Positions 9,053 to 17,111 of a DNA stretch of 64,000 nt are shown here, one piece after another. The notes under the pieces are model-generated. The model saw nothing but the letters and a program-made list of their open reading frames with translations, was not told the origin of the DNA and ran no database searches. This stretch comes from Nostoc sp. 'Peltigera membranacea cyanobiont' 210A (GTDB lineage Bacteria > Cyanobacteriota > Cyanobacteriia > Cyanobacteriales > Nostocaceae). The stretch spans positions 592,589-656,588 of the forward strand of contig NZ_NOLJ01000005.1 in the NCBI RefSeq assembly GCF_002246015.1, written 5' to 3'. The translations under genes and the position numbers were made by a program. Positions within the stretch are counted from its first letter, which is position 1; each line of letters opens with the position of its first letter.

Positions 9053-9533
9053 TGGATTTCCTTCTACCTACTAAGTTTAAATTTGGGGGAATTAAGAATT
9101 TCTTGAGAAGCAACTCTTAGTATTTATTATGTTTGTACCTATGGCAATACCTAACTCTTTAGATCACAATCGTAGAATTTACCTCTTTAAAGCATCTCTC
9201 CAAAGGCTGAAACCCTCATACAGCGGAAGATATAAATTTTGCTATCTCTTGGTAAAAGACATAATTAAATTGGCAAGCAATATTACTTATGTAGTGCTAA
9301 TTTTAATTATTTAATTTCTAGTGATTAATTTTATTTTAATAATAGTTTGCTTTCAAATAGTTTAGATTTCTTTAAATATCTATTTTTATCACTCTCTCTA
9401 GGTGGATTTATTTATAACAATACGTTTGAGCATCGGCCAGAAGAAGTGCTTGTCTTTTGTGCCTATAGACAGAAAGCATTCTAGATATTAATAGCTACAT
9501 TAAAGTTAACAAACGAATTGTTGAGGGCAGGAA
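9053..9533. other. AT-rich intergenic region upstream of hli cluster
   Basis: No gene is supported. The stretch separates the leftward repeat protein from the rightward hli cluster and must contain promoters for both, but I see no unambiguous -10/-35 pair. A weak 61-codon frame at 9129-9314 has no ribosome site or family features. Confidence 0.5.
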
Positions 9534-9737
9534 ATGGTAACTCCTTTTTCTAGAGATTTGCCAATAATGTCAACAGAATATAATAGTTGCGATCGCAATG
9601 ATTTTCTGTTTGATTAGACTCCTCAAGCCGAAATTTTAAACGTTCGTTTTGCAATGATTGGCTTTGTTGCCTATCTGCTTTGGGATTTAGCTGGTTATAG
9701 CGTCCTACGTGACGTATTGCATCTAATTGGCTACTAG
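9534..9737 (+). pseudogene. Broken high-light-inducible protein gene (in-frame stop)
   Basis: Translation from ATG 9534 gives a copy of the neighbouring Hli proteins, including TPQAEI, AMIGF and the C-terminal WDLAGYSVLRDVLHLIGY. A TAG stands at codon 28 (9615-9617), where the intact copies have TGG (Trp). The N-terminal third is also diverged. Its chlorophyll-binding helix reads RFAMIGF, closer to the family consensus than the AAIGF of the two intact genes. The downstream spacer matches the spacer of the next unit, so it is the oldest or most decayed member of a three-unit tandem duplication. Confidence 0.85.
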
Positions 9738-9778
9738 AAACTAAACACTTAAAAAGCTACTAAATTTCGGAGAAAAAA

Positions 9779-9991
9779 ATGGCAACTCAAGAAACTCGCC
9801 CTTCTACTGATTTACCAGTTGTTGCACCCGAATACAACGGCATAGATCGCAATGCATTTTTGTTTGGCTGGACTCCTCAAGCGGAAATTTGGAACGGTCG
9901 CTTGGCAGCAATTGGCTTTCTAGCTTATTTACTTTGGGATTTAGCTGGTTATAGCGTCTTGCGTGACGTTTTACATCTGATTGGCTACTAG
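9779..9991 (+). CDS. High-light-inducible protein (Hli/Scp), copy 1
   Basis: A 70-residue one-helix protein of the Lhc-like Hli (small CAB-like) family, expected to bind chlorophyll and carotenoid in the thylakoid membrane and to protect newly made photosystem II from excess light. The single helix carries the family signature AEIWNGRLAAIGF with the Glu and Asn/Arg ligands, but has Ala where most members have Met (AMIGF). GGAG lies upstream of the ATG. The gene is followed after 41 bp by a near-identical copy. Confidence 0.93.
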   Translation: MATQETRPSTDLPVVAPEYNGIDRNAFLFGWTPQAEIWNGRLAAIGFLAYLLWDLAGYSVLRDVLHLIGY

Positions 9992-10032
9992 AAACTAAAC
10001 ACCTAAAAAACTATTAGATTTTGGAGAAAAAA

Positions 10033-10245
10033 ATGGCAACTCAAGAAACTCGTCCTTCTACCGATTTACCAGTTGTTGCACCCGCATACAATGGTATAGA
10101 CCGCAATGCATTTTTGTTTGGTTGGACTCCTCAAGCGGAAATTTGGAATGGTCGCTTGGCAGCTATTGGCTTTCTTGCCTATTTGCTTTGGGACTTAGCT
10201 GGTTATAGTGTCCTGCGCGACGTTTTACATCTGATTGGCTATTAG
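10033..10245 (+). CDS. High-light-inducible protein (Hli/Scp), copy 2
   Basis: This is a tandem duplicate of the preceding gene with the same 70-residue length; the only clear difference is APAYNG for APEYNG. The start is the ATG at 10033 with GGAG upstream, as in copy 1; an in-frame TTG at 10021 is not the start. Most base differences are silent, suggesting purifying selection on both copies, or recent duplication followed by third-position drift. The spacers before both copies are also duplicated. Likely co-transcribed with copy 1 and ended by the hairpin at 10502-10533. Confidence 0.93.
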   Translation: MATQETRPSTDLPVVAPAYNGIDRNAFLFGWTPQAEIWNGRLAAIGFLAYLLWDLAGYSVLRDVLHLIGY

Positions 10246-10370
10246 TCGTCTGCCACAAACATTATCACAGGTTAAGATATGTTTGTAGTAAGCACTTAAG
10301 TGCTTATAGCGCTTCCCATTCAGAGACGGTACAACATTGCACCAATTTGGCAAATTTACCAAGATTGTTA

Positions 10371-10410
10371 ATTCGTAGGTTGGGTTTTGTTCCTCAACCC
10401 AACCTACACA
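10371..10410. repeat. Short palindromic repeat
   Basis: GTAGGTTGGGTT pairs with AACCCAACCTAC around a short loop. This is a common cyanobacterial intergenic palindrome type. It lies between the hli cluster and its terminator. Confidence 0.6.
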
Positions 10411-10501
10411 TTTTTATTTTTTAGCCTTAGCAGTATTGCATTGGCTTCTATAAATGCTTGCCAGTTTTCCATATACTCTCGAAGTTTATTTATTGAGTAG
10501 C

Positions 10502-10533
10502 AAAAAAGTCACCTAGTTTTAGGTGACTTTTCT
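10502..10533. terminator. Bidirectional terminator between hli and USP genes
   Basis: AAAAGTCACCTA and TAGGTGACTTTT form a long perfect stem with A-runs and T-runs on both sides. It lies between convergent units, so it can serve both the hli cluster and the leftward USP gene. Confidence 0.8.
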
Positions 10534-10576
10534 CCGATCAAAATTTGACAAAAATTACTGAAATTTTAAACAGCGA

Positions 10577-11212
10577 TTATTCATCAATACAACTGGGAAT
10601 ACCCAAAACGGCACAGGGGAAATTAGAACCTAGAGCCTCAATCATTGGATGATTGACAGAGTTGCAACCTAAAAATAAAATATCGGCACTTTCTGATTCA
10701 ACAACTTTGTTAAGTTCTGTGGAAATGGAACCAAACCGTAAATGAGATTTGAAAGAACCCTGCCATTCTTCAGCCAGACTTCGGGCTTGCCAGAGAATTA
10801 TATCTGCTTGTTGTAGAGGAGTGATCGCTGTCTGTAATTTAGGTTGAGTTAATACCTGTGTGACAGACTTTGATACTTCACTAACTTGACATTCCAATGA
10901 ACGCTGTTGTTGTGGAAAGCTTAAGATATTTGGATACTGATTGCTTTGATTATCTTCTAGTACATAAACGGCTTGAACTGTAACTTCTGTATTGGTGGCC
11001 AAACGCGTTTGATGGGCAATCCAAAAGGCAATATCTAATGCCGTATGACTGTTGGGAGATGCGTCATAAGCAACAATTAGATTAACTGCTTTCGCCTTTT
11101 GAGGTTTTTTAGAAAAAGGTTTGTTTGGTTCTGGCAGCAGTACCATTTGTTCAATTAAGTCATCTCGACCCGTGGCACTTTGCAGACGTGCTAACATTGG
11201 CTTAATTTGCAC
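10577..11212 (-). CDS. Universal stress protein (USP) family protein
   Basis: I start it at GTG 11212, which has GGAG nine bases upstream; a longer TTG start is not supported and ATG 11197 is an alternative. The protein has a basic N-terminal leader (LQSATGRDDL, then a lysine-rich linker), then a USP fold: beta strand NLIVAYDASPNSHTALDIAFW with the Asp of the nucleotide pocket, and a closing strand ADILFLGCNSVNHPMIEALG. The classic ATP loop GxxG(9x)GS is not clear, so ATP binding is doubtful. A c-di-AMP-type riboswitch lies in its leader (11437-11635). This fits a stress or osmotic role, but the partner is unknown. Confidence 0.8.
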   Translation of the reverse strand: MQIKPMLARLQSATGRDDLIEQMVLLPEPNKPFSKKPQKAKAVNLIVAYDASPNSHTALDIAFWIAHQTRLATNTEVTVQAVYVLEDNQSNQYPNILSFPQQQRSLECQVSEVSKSVTQVLTQPKLQTAITPLQQADIILWQARSLAEEWQGSFKSHLRFGSISTELNKVVESESADILFLGCNSVNHPMIEALGSNFPCAVLGIPSCIDE

Positions 11213-11392
11213 AGCTTTACTTCTCCTAATGAAATGAATTAGCAATGAGAAGCAGGGGGACAAATTTTGGATTTTGGACTTCGGCTTACCTCCGCTCCGG
11301 TTCCATCGAGCGAAGTCGAGATGCTCGGCAAAAGTCGCTCAGTTGAACGATTTTACACTGAGTGACGATAACCAAAATCTTAAATTAGTCAA

Positions 11393-11439
11393 GGAAACCC
11401 CAATAATAACTGTATTACAGCCAAAGTCTTGGGGGTTCC
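11393..11439 (-). promoter_or_regulatory. Candidate expression-platform hairpin of the USP riboswitch
   Basis: On the minus strand GGAACCCC pairs with GGGGTTTCC, and an inner CTGTAATACAG hairpin sits in the loop. The 5' arm overlaps the last bases (GGAAGG) of the aptamer, as expected for mutually exclusive folding. The T-run after it is short, so termination is possible but not certain. Confidence 0.5.
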
Positions 11440-11635
11440 TTCCATTGCCTACGGAGTTAGCTGACGGGCTAAGACTGGAAGGTGTCTCTCTCTTAGGAGT
11501 GCTGTTAGCGTAAGCGGGGCGTATAGCCCGTGCTGAGTTAAAACTTTTTACTCTTAAATTGCCGCTCTCTGCAAGATTAGCCCCAAACATTGGTTCCTCC
11601 GTTCCAAATCCAGCTTTCATGAATTTGAATTAGGC
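11437..11635 (-). ncRNA. c-di-AMP (ydaO/yuaA-type) riboswitch upstream of USP gene
   Basis: Read on the minus strand this leader shows the order of conserved blocks I know from ydaO/yuaA RNAs: GCCTAAT (5' half of P1), CGGAGGAACC, TTTGGGGCTAATC, then CACCTTCC, AGCCCGTCAGCTAACTCC, GTAGGC (3' half of P1) and GGAAGG pairing back to CCTTCC. These RNAs bind cyclic di-AMP and usually switch genes off when it is high. It lies about 225 nt upstream of the USP start and follows the ABC-transporter operon. The match is by motif recognition; a covariance-model search would settle it. Confidence 0.85.
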
Positions 11636-11662
11636 TACCCACTAAAAAAATGATAATCTAAT

Positions 11663-12502
11663 TTACTCGTCTTGGGCAAAATATCGATCCAGGAAATTTA
11701 AGGCGTGGTTGCGGAGTTCAAAATACTCTTTTGAGTTTCGCATGGCGGCGCGATCGCGTGGATGCTCAAAAGGAACTTCTAAAATCTCCCCAATACTAGC
11801 AGCTGGGCCATTGGTCATCAAAACGATGCGATCGGACATATAAATTGCTTCGTCTACATCGTGGGTAATCATCATCACTGCTTGACGATTATTTTCCCAA
11901 ATATCCAATACCTGCCGCTGCAATTTGCCACGAGTTAGTGCATCTAGTGCCCCAAAAGGTTCATCCATCAGCAACATTTTGGGACGAATTGCTAAAGCTC
12001 TGGCAATACCTACTCGTTGTTTCATACCTCCAGAAATTTCATCAGGATATTTGTCAGCCGCCGCCGTCAAGTTTACCATTGCCAAGTGTTGATTTACAAT
12101 GCTAATTTTCTCGGCACGATTAGCATTTTTTAGCACTTCATCTACGGCTAAACGGATATTTTCTCGCACTGTTAACCAAGGTAACAGCGAATAGTTCTGA
12201 AATACCATCATCCTCTCGGCTCCAGGCTGACGAATTTCTTGTCCATCTAGTCTTACTGAGCCGGAAGTTGCTTTTTCTAAACCAGCTACTATCTTTAGTA
12301 GAGTTGATTTTCCACAACCAGAGTGACCAATTACAGAAATATATTCATCTTCACCAATCGTCAGATTAACTCCATCTAAAACGACAAAGTTATCTTTATC
12401 AGGTGTCGGATAAGACTTGACTAAATTTTCAATTTCTAAAAATCCAGTGCGGGGCAGAACTTGGTTCTGAGTATTAATAGGTAATGAGGTATATTCCATC
12501 AT
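11663..12502 (-). CDS. ABC transporter ATPase, NrtD/CmpD/TauB type
   Basis: The start is ATG 12502 (or the adjacent ATG 12499) with GGAG six bases upstream; a longer TTG start is rejected. The roughly 279-residue protein has all ATPase motifs: Walker A GHSGCGKST, Q-loop, signature SGGMKQR, Walker B LLMDEPFGALD and switch His in ITHDVDEA. The family energises uptake of nitrate, nitrite, bicarbonate, cyanate, taurine or similar anions. It is the third gene of a leftward unit, 52 bp after the substrate-binding gene. Confidence 0.93.
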   Translation of the reverse strand: MMEYTSLPINTQNQVLPRTGFLEIENLVKSYPTPDKDNFVVLDGVNLTIGEDEYISVIGHSGCGKSTLLKIVAGLEKATSGSVRLDGQEIRQPGAERMMVFQNYSLLPWLTVRENIRLAVDEVLKNANRAEKISIVNQHLAMVNLTAAADKYPDEISGGMKQRVGIARALAIRPKMLLMDEPFGALDALTRGKLQRQVLDIWENNRQAVMMITHDVDEAIYMSDRIVLMTNGPAASIGEILEVPFEHPRDRAAMRNSKEYFELRNHALNFLDRYFAQDE

Positions 12503-12554
12503 CCAATGCTCCGCAAATAATTTACTCAATCAATCAAAATTTAAACTTGGTATT

Positions 12555-13997
12555 TTAAGACATGAAAAAACTAGAGGGAGCGTTAGCCCTGATGGCAAAA
12601 CTATTCAGATAACCCACAGGATCGCTGGGGTCGAAGCCTTTCTTATCTATAAATACTTCTGGTGGTTCGACCTTGTAATCATCCTTGGGGCATTCGATGC
12701 CCATTTCTGATGCTATCTCCCGATATAAATCTGTTCTCCAGCCTTGTTCGGCAAATTTCTCAGCATTTTTGGGAAATTCCTTAATTTGTCCCCACCGCGC
12801 TGCTTGTGTCATTAACCAGATACTTCTGGATCTCCATAAAAATGTTGAGTGTTCTCCTGGCTGTTTGGGAAGGTTGTCAGGAATATCGAAGAAAATCGTG
12901 GTATCAGCAGCTTTGATGGTGCGGTCTTTGCCGTCAAAGCCGCCATAGTTATAGTTGCCGAGAATTCCCGGACTTGTAAATTTCGCGATTAGGGCATCTT
13001 TCTTTTTGGGTCTAGCACCTGTAAAGGAGCGTTCTGTAAGTAGTTCGGCAACTTCTTGGCGGTTTTCTACTTTGCTGCAATATTGGCAAGCTTCAATCAT
13101 CGCCTTGACGAGGGAACGATAGGTTTTGGGGTATTTGTCAATGAAAGATTCCATCACCCCCAATAAACGATCTGGGTGTCCCAACCAGACTTCTTTACCT
13201 TGTGCGAAGGTAAAGCCGATGTTTTCGTTACCTGTTATTGCTCGTGTATTCCAGGGTTCTGCAACCATATAAGCTTGCATAGCACCAATCCGCACGTTTG
13301 TTACCATTTGGGGAGGCGGAACGATGATGATCCGAAACTCTTTAAGCGGATCGACACCAGCAGCAGCGGATACGTAACGGACAAAGTATTCGTAAATGGC
13401 GGAACTTAATACTACTGCCCAAACTCTGTTTTCTGGCGGCTGCTTGTCAAAGTAGCCTCGAAAATCGCGCCCAAAGGCTTCTAGCGCGCCATCGCCATAT
13501 TGTTCTTGATACTCGTACCAGGGACGCAGCCCAAAATCCCACATGGCTTTGTTCATCGTCATAGCGTTACCGTGGCGATGGATAGTCATGGCTGCACATA
13601 AGGGGGCGTGGCGTGCGCCTTCGGCACCAATTCTGGCGTTGGTGACAGCACCAGATACGACGGGCGAAGCATCCAGACGACCAAATATTAAACCGTCGCG
13701 GGAAGTGGCCCAACTGGCCTCGCGGTTAAGTGTGACGTTCAAGCCATATTTGCGGAAGAAGCCTTTTTTCCAAGCGATCGCAAATGGCGCACAATCATTA
13801 ACGGGAACGTAACCAATGGTGAGATCGGATTTTTCTAGGTCTTGGGATCTAACTAGTGGTTGTACAGCTAAGGCTTCTTCTGTTAATCCTTTGGCGGATC
13901 GATCTCCTGAAATTGCACAGGAAGATAACGCTATTCCAGTTGTGGTTGCTCCGATTCCTTTGATAAAATCTCGTCGAGTCCAGTTATTATCACCCAT
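12555..13997 (-). CDS. NrtA/CmpA-family substrate-binding protein, Tat lipoprotein-like
   Basis: A 480-residue periplasmic binding protein of the nitrate/bicarbonate/sulfonate (NrtA-CmpA-SsuA) class. The N-terminus has a twin-arginine motif (TRRDFIKG) and a lipobox-like end (ALSSC), so it is probably exported folded and lipid-anchored. The binding fold begins LTIGYVPVNDCAPFAIAWKKGFF; a segment APLCAAMTIHRHGNAMTM corresponds to the ligand-lining region where NrtA-type proteins have TNGNAIT-like sequence, so its ligand may differ from nitrate. GGAG lies nine bases before the ATG. It sits between permease and ATPase genes; no nitrate reductase or carbon-uptake genes are near, so the substrate is open. 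Confidence 0.88.
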   Translation of the reverse strand: MGDNNWTRRDFIKGIGATTTGIALSSCAISGDRSAKGLTEEALAVQPLVRSQDLEKSDLTIGYVPVNDCAPFAIAWKKGFFRKYGLNVTLNREASWATSRDGLIFGRLDASPVVSGAVTNARIGAEGARHAPLCAAMTIHRHGNAMTMNKAMWDFGLRPWYEYQEQYGDGALEAFGRDFRGYFDKQPPENRVWAVVLSSAIYEYFVRYVSAAAGVDPLKEFRIIIVPPPQMVTNVRIGAMQAYMVAEPWNTRAITGNENIGFTFAQGKEVWLGHPDRLLGVMESFIDKYPKTYRSLVKAMIEACQYCSKVENRQEVAELLTERSFTGARPKKKDALIAKFTSPGILGNYNYGGFDGKDRTIKAADTTIFFDIPDNLPKQPGEHSTFLWRSRSIWLMTQAARWGQIKEFPKNAEKFAEQGWRTDLYREIASEMGIECPKDDYKVEPPEVFIDKKGFDPSDPVGYLNSFAIRANAPSSFFMS

Positions 13998-14084
13998 TTT
14001 TGTAGCTCCATTGGTGATTAATTACTCACGCTCCAGGTGCAGAGTATTGTTAGATTTTGCTGTTTTGAACTCAGCCAAATTTTG

Positions 14085-14936
14085 TTAGTTAGAAGTTGTA
14101 GGGCGATGGGTGACTAATTCCTGAATTTTACCCACGGCGTAATCTAAAATTAACCCAGTTAAGCCAATTATAAACACAGCTAAAAATACTGAACTTAGGT
14201 TTAAGCGACTCCATTCATCCCAGACAAAAAAGCCGATACCAACACCGCCTGTGAGCATTTCCACCGCGACGATTACTAGCCAAGCTATCCCTAAACTAAT
14301 TCGTAAACCGGTAAAAATATACGGTAAGCTTGCAGGCCAAATTATTTTTGTAATCCGTCGCCAACGAGGCATTTCCAAGACTCGTGCTACATCTAAATAA
14401 TCTTTGGGAACGCTAGAAACTCCTAAGGCGGTATTAATAATTGTCGGCCATAAGGAAGTAATAAATATGACAAAAATGGCGGAAGGATCTGCTAAGTTGA
14501 AAATTGCTAAGGCGATGGGTAGCCAAGCTAGAGGCGATACAGGTTTAAAAATTTGAATGATCGGATTAAGCGCTAGCATTGCCGGTCTAGACATCCCAAT
14601 TAGAAACCCCAGAGGAATCGCTACTACCGCACCTAACAAAAAGCCCAGCAATACCCGACGCAGACTTGCTATCAACAACCAACCAATTCCTAAGTTGCCT
14701 GGGCCCCTCTGGTAGAAGGGATTTAAGATGTAGTCTAGATTCGCAATTAGCGCTTCTGCTGGGGTGGGCATCAATTCATGATTGGCAAGTGCAATAATCC
14801 ACCACAACACTATTATTCCCAAGAAGCCTAATACAGGTAAAATGAAGACATCTCTAAGGATGATCGGTTTTGCCTTTTTCCAAGTTGCTTGTCCAGCGAT
14901 CGCCGCGATCGCTGCTAAGTTTAGTTGAAATATCAT
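14085..14936 (-). CDS. ABC transporter permease, NrtB/CmpB/SsuC type
   Basis: The 283-residue protein has about six membrane spans and the binding-protein-dependent permease loop (EMPRWRRITKIIWPASLPYIFTG), which docks onto the ATPase. It is the first gene of the unit permease, binding protein, ATPase, with 87 and 52 bp gaps. A c-di-AMP-type riboswitch lies in the leader from 15241 to about 15033, so the whole importer is likely under second-messenger control. GAGGT stands just upstream of the ATG. Confidence 0.92.
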   Translation of the reverse strand: MIFQLNLAAIAAIAGQATWKKAKPIILRDVFILPVLGFLGIIVLWWIIALANHELMPTPAEALIANLDYILNPFYQRGPGNLGIGWLLIASLRRVLLGFLLGAVVAIPLGFLIGMSRPAMLALNPIIQIFKPVSPLAWLPIALAIFNLADPSAIFVIFITSLWPTIINTALGVSSVPKDYLDVARVLEMPRWRRITKIIWPASLPYIFTGLRISLGIAWLVIVAVEMLTGGVGIGFFVWDEWSRLNLSSVFLAVFIIGLTGLILDYAVGKIQELVTHRPTTSN

Positions 14937-15032
14937 TTACGACCTCAACAGATTTAAGTGCGGGTACAAAAAATCGAGCAGTACCAGCCTTGGAAACCGA
15001 TGAGATCGGAACATTAGAAAAATGCCGTCTCT

Positions 15033-15241
15033 TCAGTCTCCTCTCAATGCCTACGAAGTTAGCTGACGGGCTAGGGCTGAGAGATGCCCTTCTGTAGAAA
15101 GTTATGAGTTATGAGTTATGAGTTACTAAATTTTATTTAATTCCTAACTCCTCACTCTCAACTCCTCACTTTCTATGAGATACGCCCCACAATTTGGTTC
15201 CTCCGCTCCAACATCACGCACTGCGATCTGTTGGATTAGGC
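15033..15241 (-). ncRNA. c-di-AMP (ydaO/yuaA-type) riboswitch upstream of ABC importer
   Basis: On the minus strand the blocks GCCTAATCC, CGGAGGAACC, GTGGGGC, then GGGCATCTCTC, AGCCCGTCAGCTAACTTC, GTAGGC and GAGAGGAG follow in ydaO order; CTCTC pairs with GAGAG. Compared with the copy at 11437-11635, the block after GGGG is less canonical (CGTATCTC), and a peripheral arm has been lengthened by an 81-bp repeat insertion at 15095-15175. The permease ATG follows about 100 nt after the aptamer. Family assignment is by conserved motifs; response to ligand is inferred. Confidence 0.82.
15095..15175. repeat. Tandem-repeat insertion inside the riboswitch arm
   Basis: The insert is bounded by TAGAAAGT and ACTTTCTA and contains tandem GTTATGA units and tandem AACTCCTCACT units, both typical of cyanobacterial intergenic repeats. 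Its inverted ends allow it to fold as its own stem, which could leave the aptamer core intact. Confidence 0.7.
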
Positions 15242-15693
15242 TGACTTACTCTAAGTAAATACTAGGTTATTATGCGCATTATAACATTGGTATACATAAT
15301 CTAACATAGATACTTCAGTAAAAATATCTGTCTTCTGATAGTTGTTGTTTATTTTGTTACTTAAATCAACTGCCTCTCCTAACTTTTCGCTAATTCAGAA
15401 AATTGATAATTTTGGTTATCTTGTGAATTAAATCCTTGCATAGTAAGCTAAAAAATTTTGGCAATCAAGTCACAAGGCTGTTAACTGCTAGATTTTGATT
15501 TATGATATCAAGATATATATTATACTTTTTAAGCTTTCTGTACGGATACTCATTTCACCAACAACAGAATCTGTAAAATCTATTTCTTTTGGTAGGTGAA
15601 ATATCTTACTAATTTTGGTAAAAAACGACTCTAGTCGTTAAACTATTTGCATATGGAACTTTACTCATCTATCTCCTAGCTGAATTTAACATA
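15242..15693. other. Intergenic region between importer and histidine kinase
   Basis: AT-rich and without a supported gene. It should contain the divergent promoters of the leftward importer operon and the rightward histidine kinase, but I cannot place them with confidence. Confidence 0.5.
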
Positions 15694-16881
15694 ATGGATT
15701 TTAGTCAACTCTTGGCTGAAAAAAAGGACACCATCCTTGATAAATGGATTTTAGCAGTTCGCAAGGATAGACGGATTGAAAGTGCTGATGACCTATCTTA
15801 TACAGGAGTAAAGGATCACATTCCTGATGTTTTGAAAGCTATGGTGACAGTGCTTTCAAAATCTCAAGAGAATGATATTCAGTCAATGGTTACTGCCAGT
15901 TTTCAGCATGGAGCGATTCGAGCCGAACAAGGTTTTGATCCAGCAGAAATTGCTAGAGAATATCATCTGCTGCGAACAGTAATATTTGATGCTCTACAAG
16001 CAGATTTATTAAAGGGAATCCCCGCAGAGATAATTCGTTCCATGCGTTTGATTGACGCTATTATAGACGAAGCGATCGCTCGATGTTTCAAGAGTTATGT
16101 TGAGGAACGCTTGCGGGAATTACATAAGTTGCAAGCATCACTAACGCTCCATAATGAAGAACTCACGCGGCTAATTAGCGCTAATCAAGAGTATCTTTCC
16201 CAACTAGCCCACGAATTGAAACATCCTCTAACTTCCATTATTGGTTATTCGGATCTATTTTTACGCCAACAACGACGAAAGACTGAGATCAAAGACAGCT
16301 TTACCAATCTAGAACATATTGAACGCGTACTACGCAATGGTAGACAGTTACTTCATCTAATTAATGATGTACTAGAACTTTCGCGCTATGAGGCAGGACA
16401 GATAAAACTCCAATTAGCACCTACCGATGTGCGTGAATTAATCGGTAATGTGTGTGAGATGTTGGAACCTTTAGCTGCGGGAAAAAATTTACAAATCGTA
16501 GTCGATTGCGATCGCATCCCTGAAAAATTAATTACAGATTCTTTTCAGTTGCAACAAATTGTTACAAATCTTATTAGTAATGCGATTCGTTATACAGAGT
16601 CGGGGACTGTTATTATCATGTGTCAGGTGTTGGAGAAGCAGAGATGGGCGATCGCAGTTTCTGACACTGGAGTTGGCATTGCACCCGAAAACCAAGCCCA
16701 GATATTTGAACCCTACTTTCGCGTGAGTTCTAGCGATCGCCCCTATCTTCCTGATAGTACAGGATTGGGATTAGCGATCGTCTCGCGTTTAGTAAAACTA
16801 TTGCAAGGCCAAATTAATCTAGCTTCACAGGTAGGTGTTGGTTCTACTTTCACCACAATTTTTCCTTTAGTGGAATTTTAG
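15694..16881 (+). CDS. Sensor histidine kinase with N-terminal RsbRD-like domain
   Basis: The 395-residue soluble kinase starts with an all-helical domain (about residues 1-140) resembling the RsbRD N-terminal sensor domain, then a short coiled linker. The HisKA box reads LAHELKHPLTS with phospho-acceptor His173. The ATPase domain shows the N box (LISNAIRYT), G1 (DTGVGI) and G2 (GLGLAI). No membrane span is seen, so it senses a cytoplasmic signal. No response regulator gene lies beside it, so it is an orphan kinase, common in this group. Confidence 0.9.
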   Translation: MDFSQLLAEKKDTILDKWILAVRKDRRIESADDLSYTGVKDHIPDVLKAMVTVLSKSQENDIQSMVTASFQHGAIRAEQGFDPAEIAREYHLLRTVIFDALQADLLKGIPAEIIRSMRLIDAIIDEAIARCFKSYVEERLRELHKLQASLTLHNEELTRLISANQEYLSQLAHELKHPLTSIIGYSDLFLRQQRRKTEIKDSFTNLEHIERVLRNGRQLLHLINDVLELSRYEAGQIKLQLAPTDVRELIGNVCEMLEPLAAGKNLQIVVDCDRIPEKLITDSFQLQQIVTNLISNAIRYTESGTVIIMCQVLEKQRWAIAVSDTGVGIAPENQAQIFEPYFRVSSSDRPYLPDSTGLGLAIVSRLVKLLQGQINLASQVGVGSTFTTIFPLVEF

Positions 16882-16920
16882 AAGTATTGGGCGACTGGAA
16901 ATCAGGGCTACACAAGCAAA

Positions 16921-16980
16921 GTCCACCTCCGTGGACTAATACAAAATAAAGGGTTTTAAACCCACGGAGGTGGGTTTTGT
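16921..16980. repeat. Palindromic repeat
   Basis: CCACCTCCGTGG and CCCACGGAGGTGGG form a long imperfect hairpin, with TTTT following. It may end the kinase transcript, but the same palindrome type is common between cyanobacterial genes. Confidence 0.55.
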
Positions 16981-17111
16981 ATTTCGACTCCGCTCAACAC
17001 AAGTCTGTATAGCCAAGCCAGTGCGGTCTTGGGGGTTTCCCCCATGAGCAACTGGCGCGCCATTTCAATCGCCGGGCTTTTTTTAGGGATGATGTCTACC
17101 ATCGCCATTTT

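Noticed and set aside
9129..9314. 61-codon frame upstream of the hli cluster
   Set aside because: No ribosome site, AT-driven composition and no family features.
11274..11620. Two frames (one per strand) in the USP leader
   Set aside because: The region is better explained by the ydaO-type riboswitch and its hairpin; conserved RNA blocks run across both frames.
15033..15241. Guanidine-I (ykkC) riboswitch for the importer
   Set aside because: The diagnostic ykkC blocks are not present, whereas the ydaO blocks are found in order.
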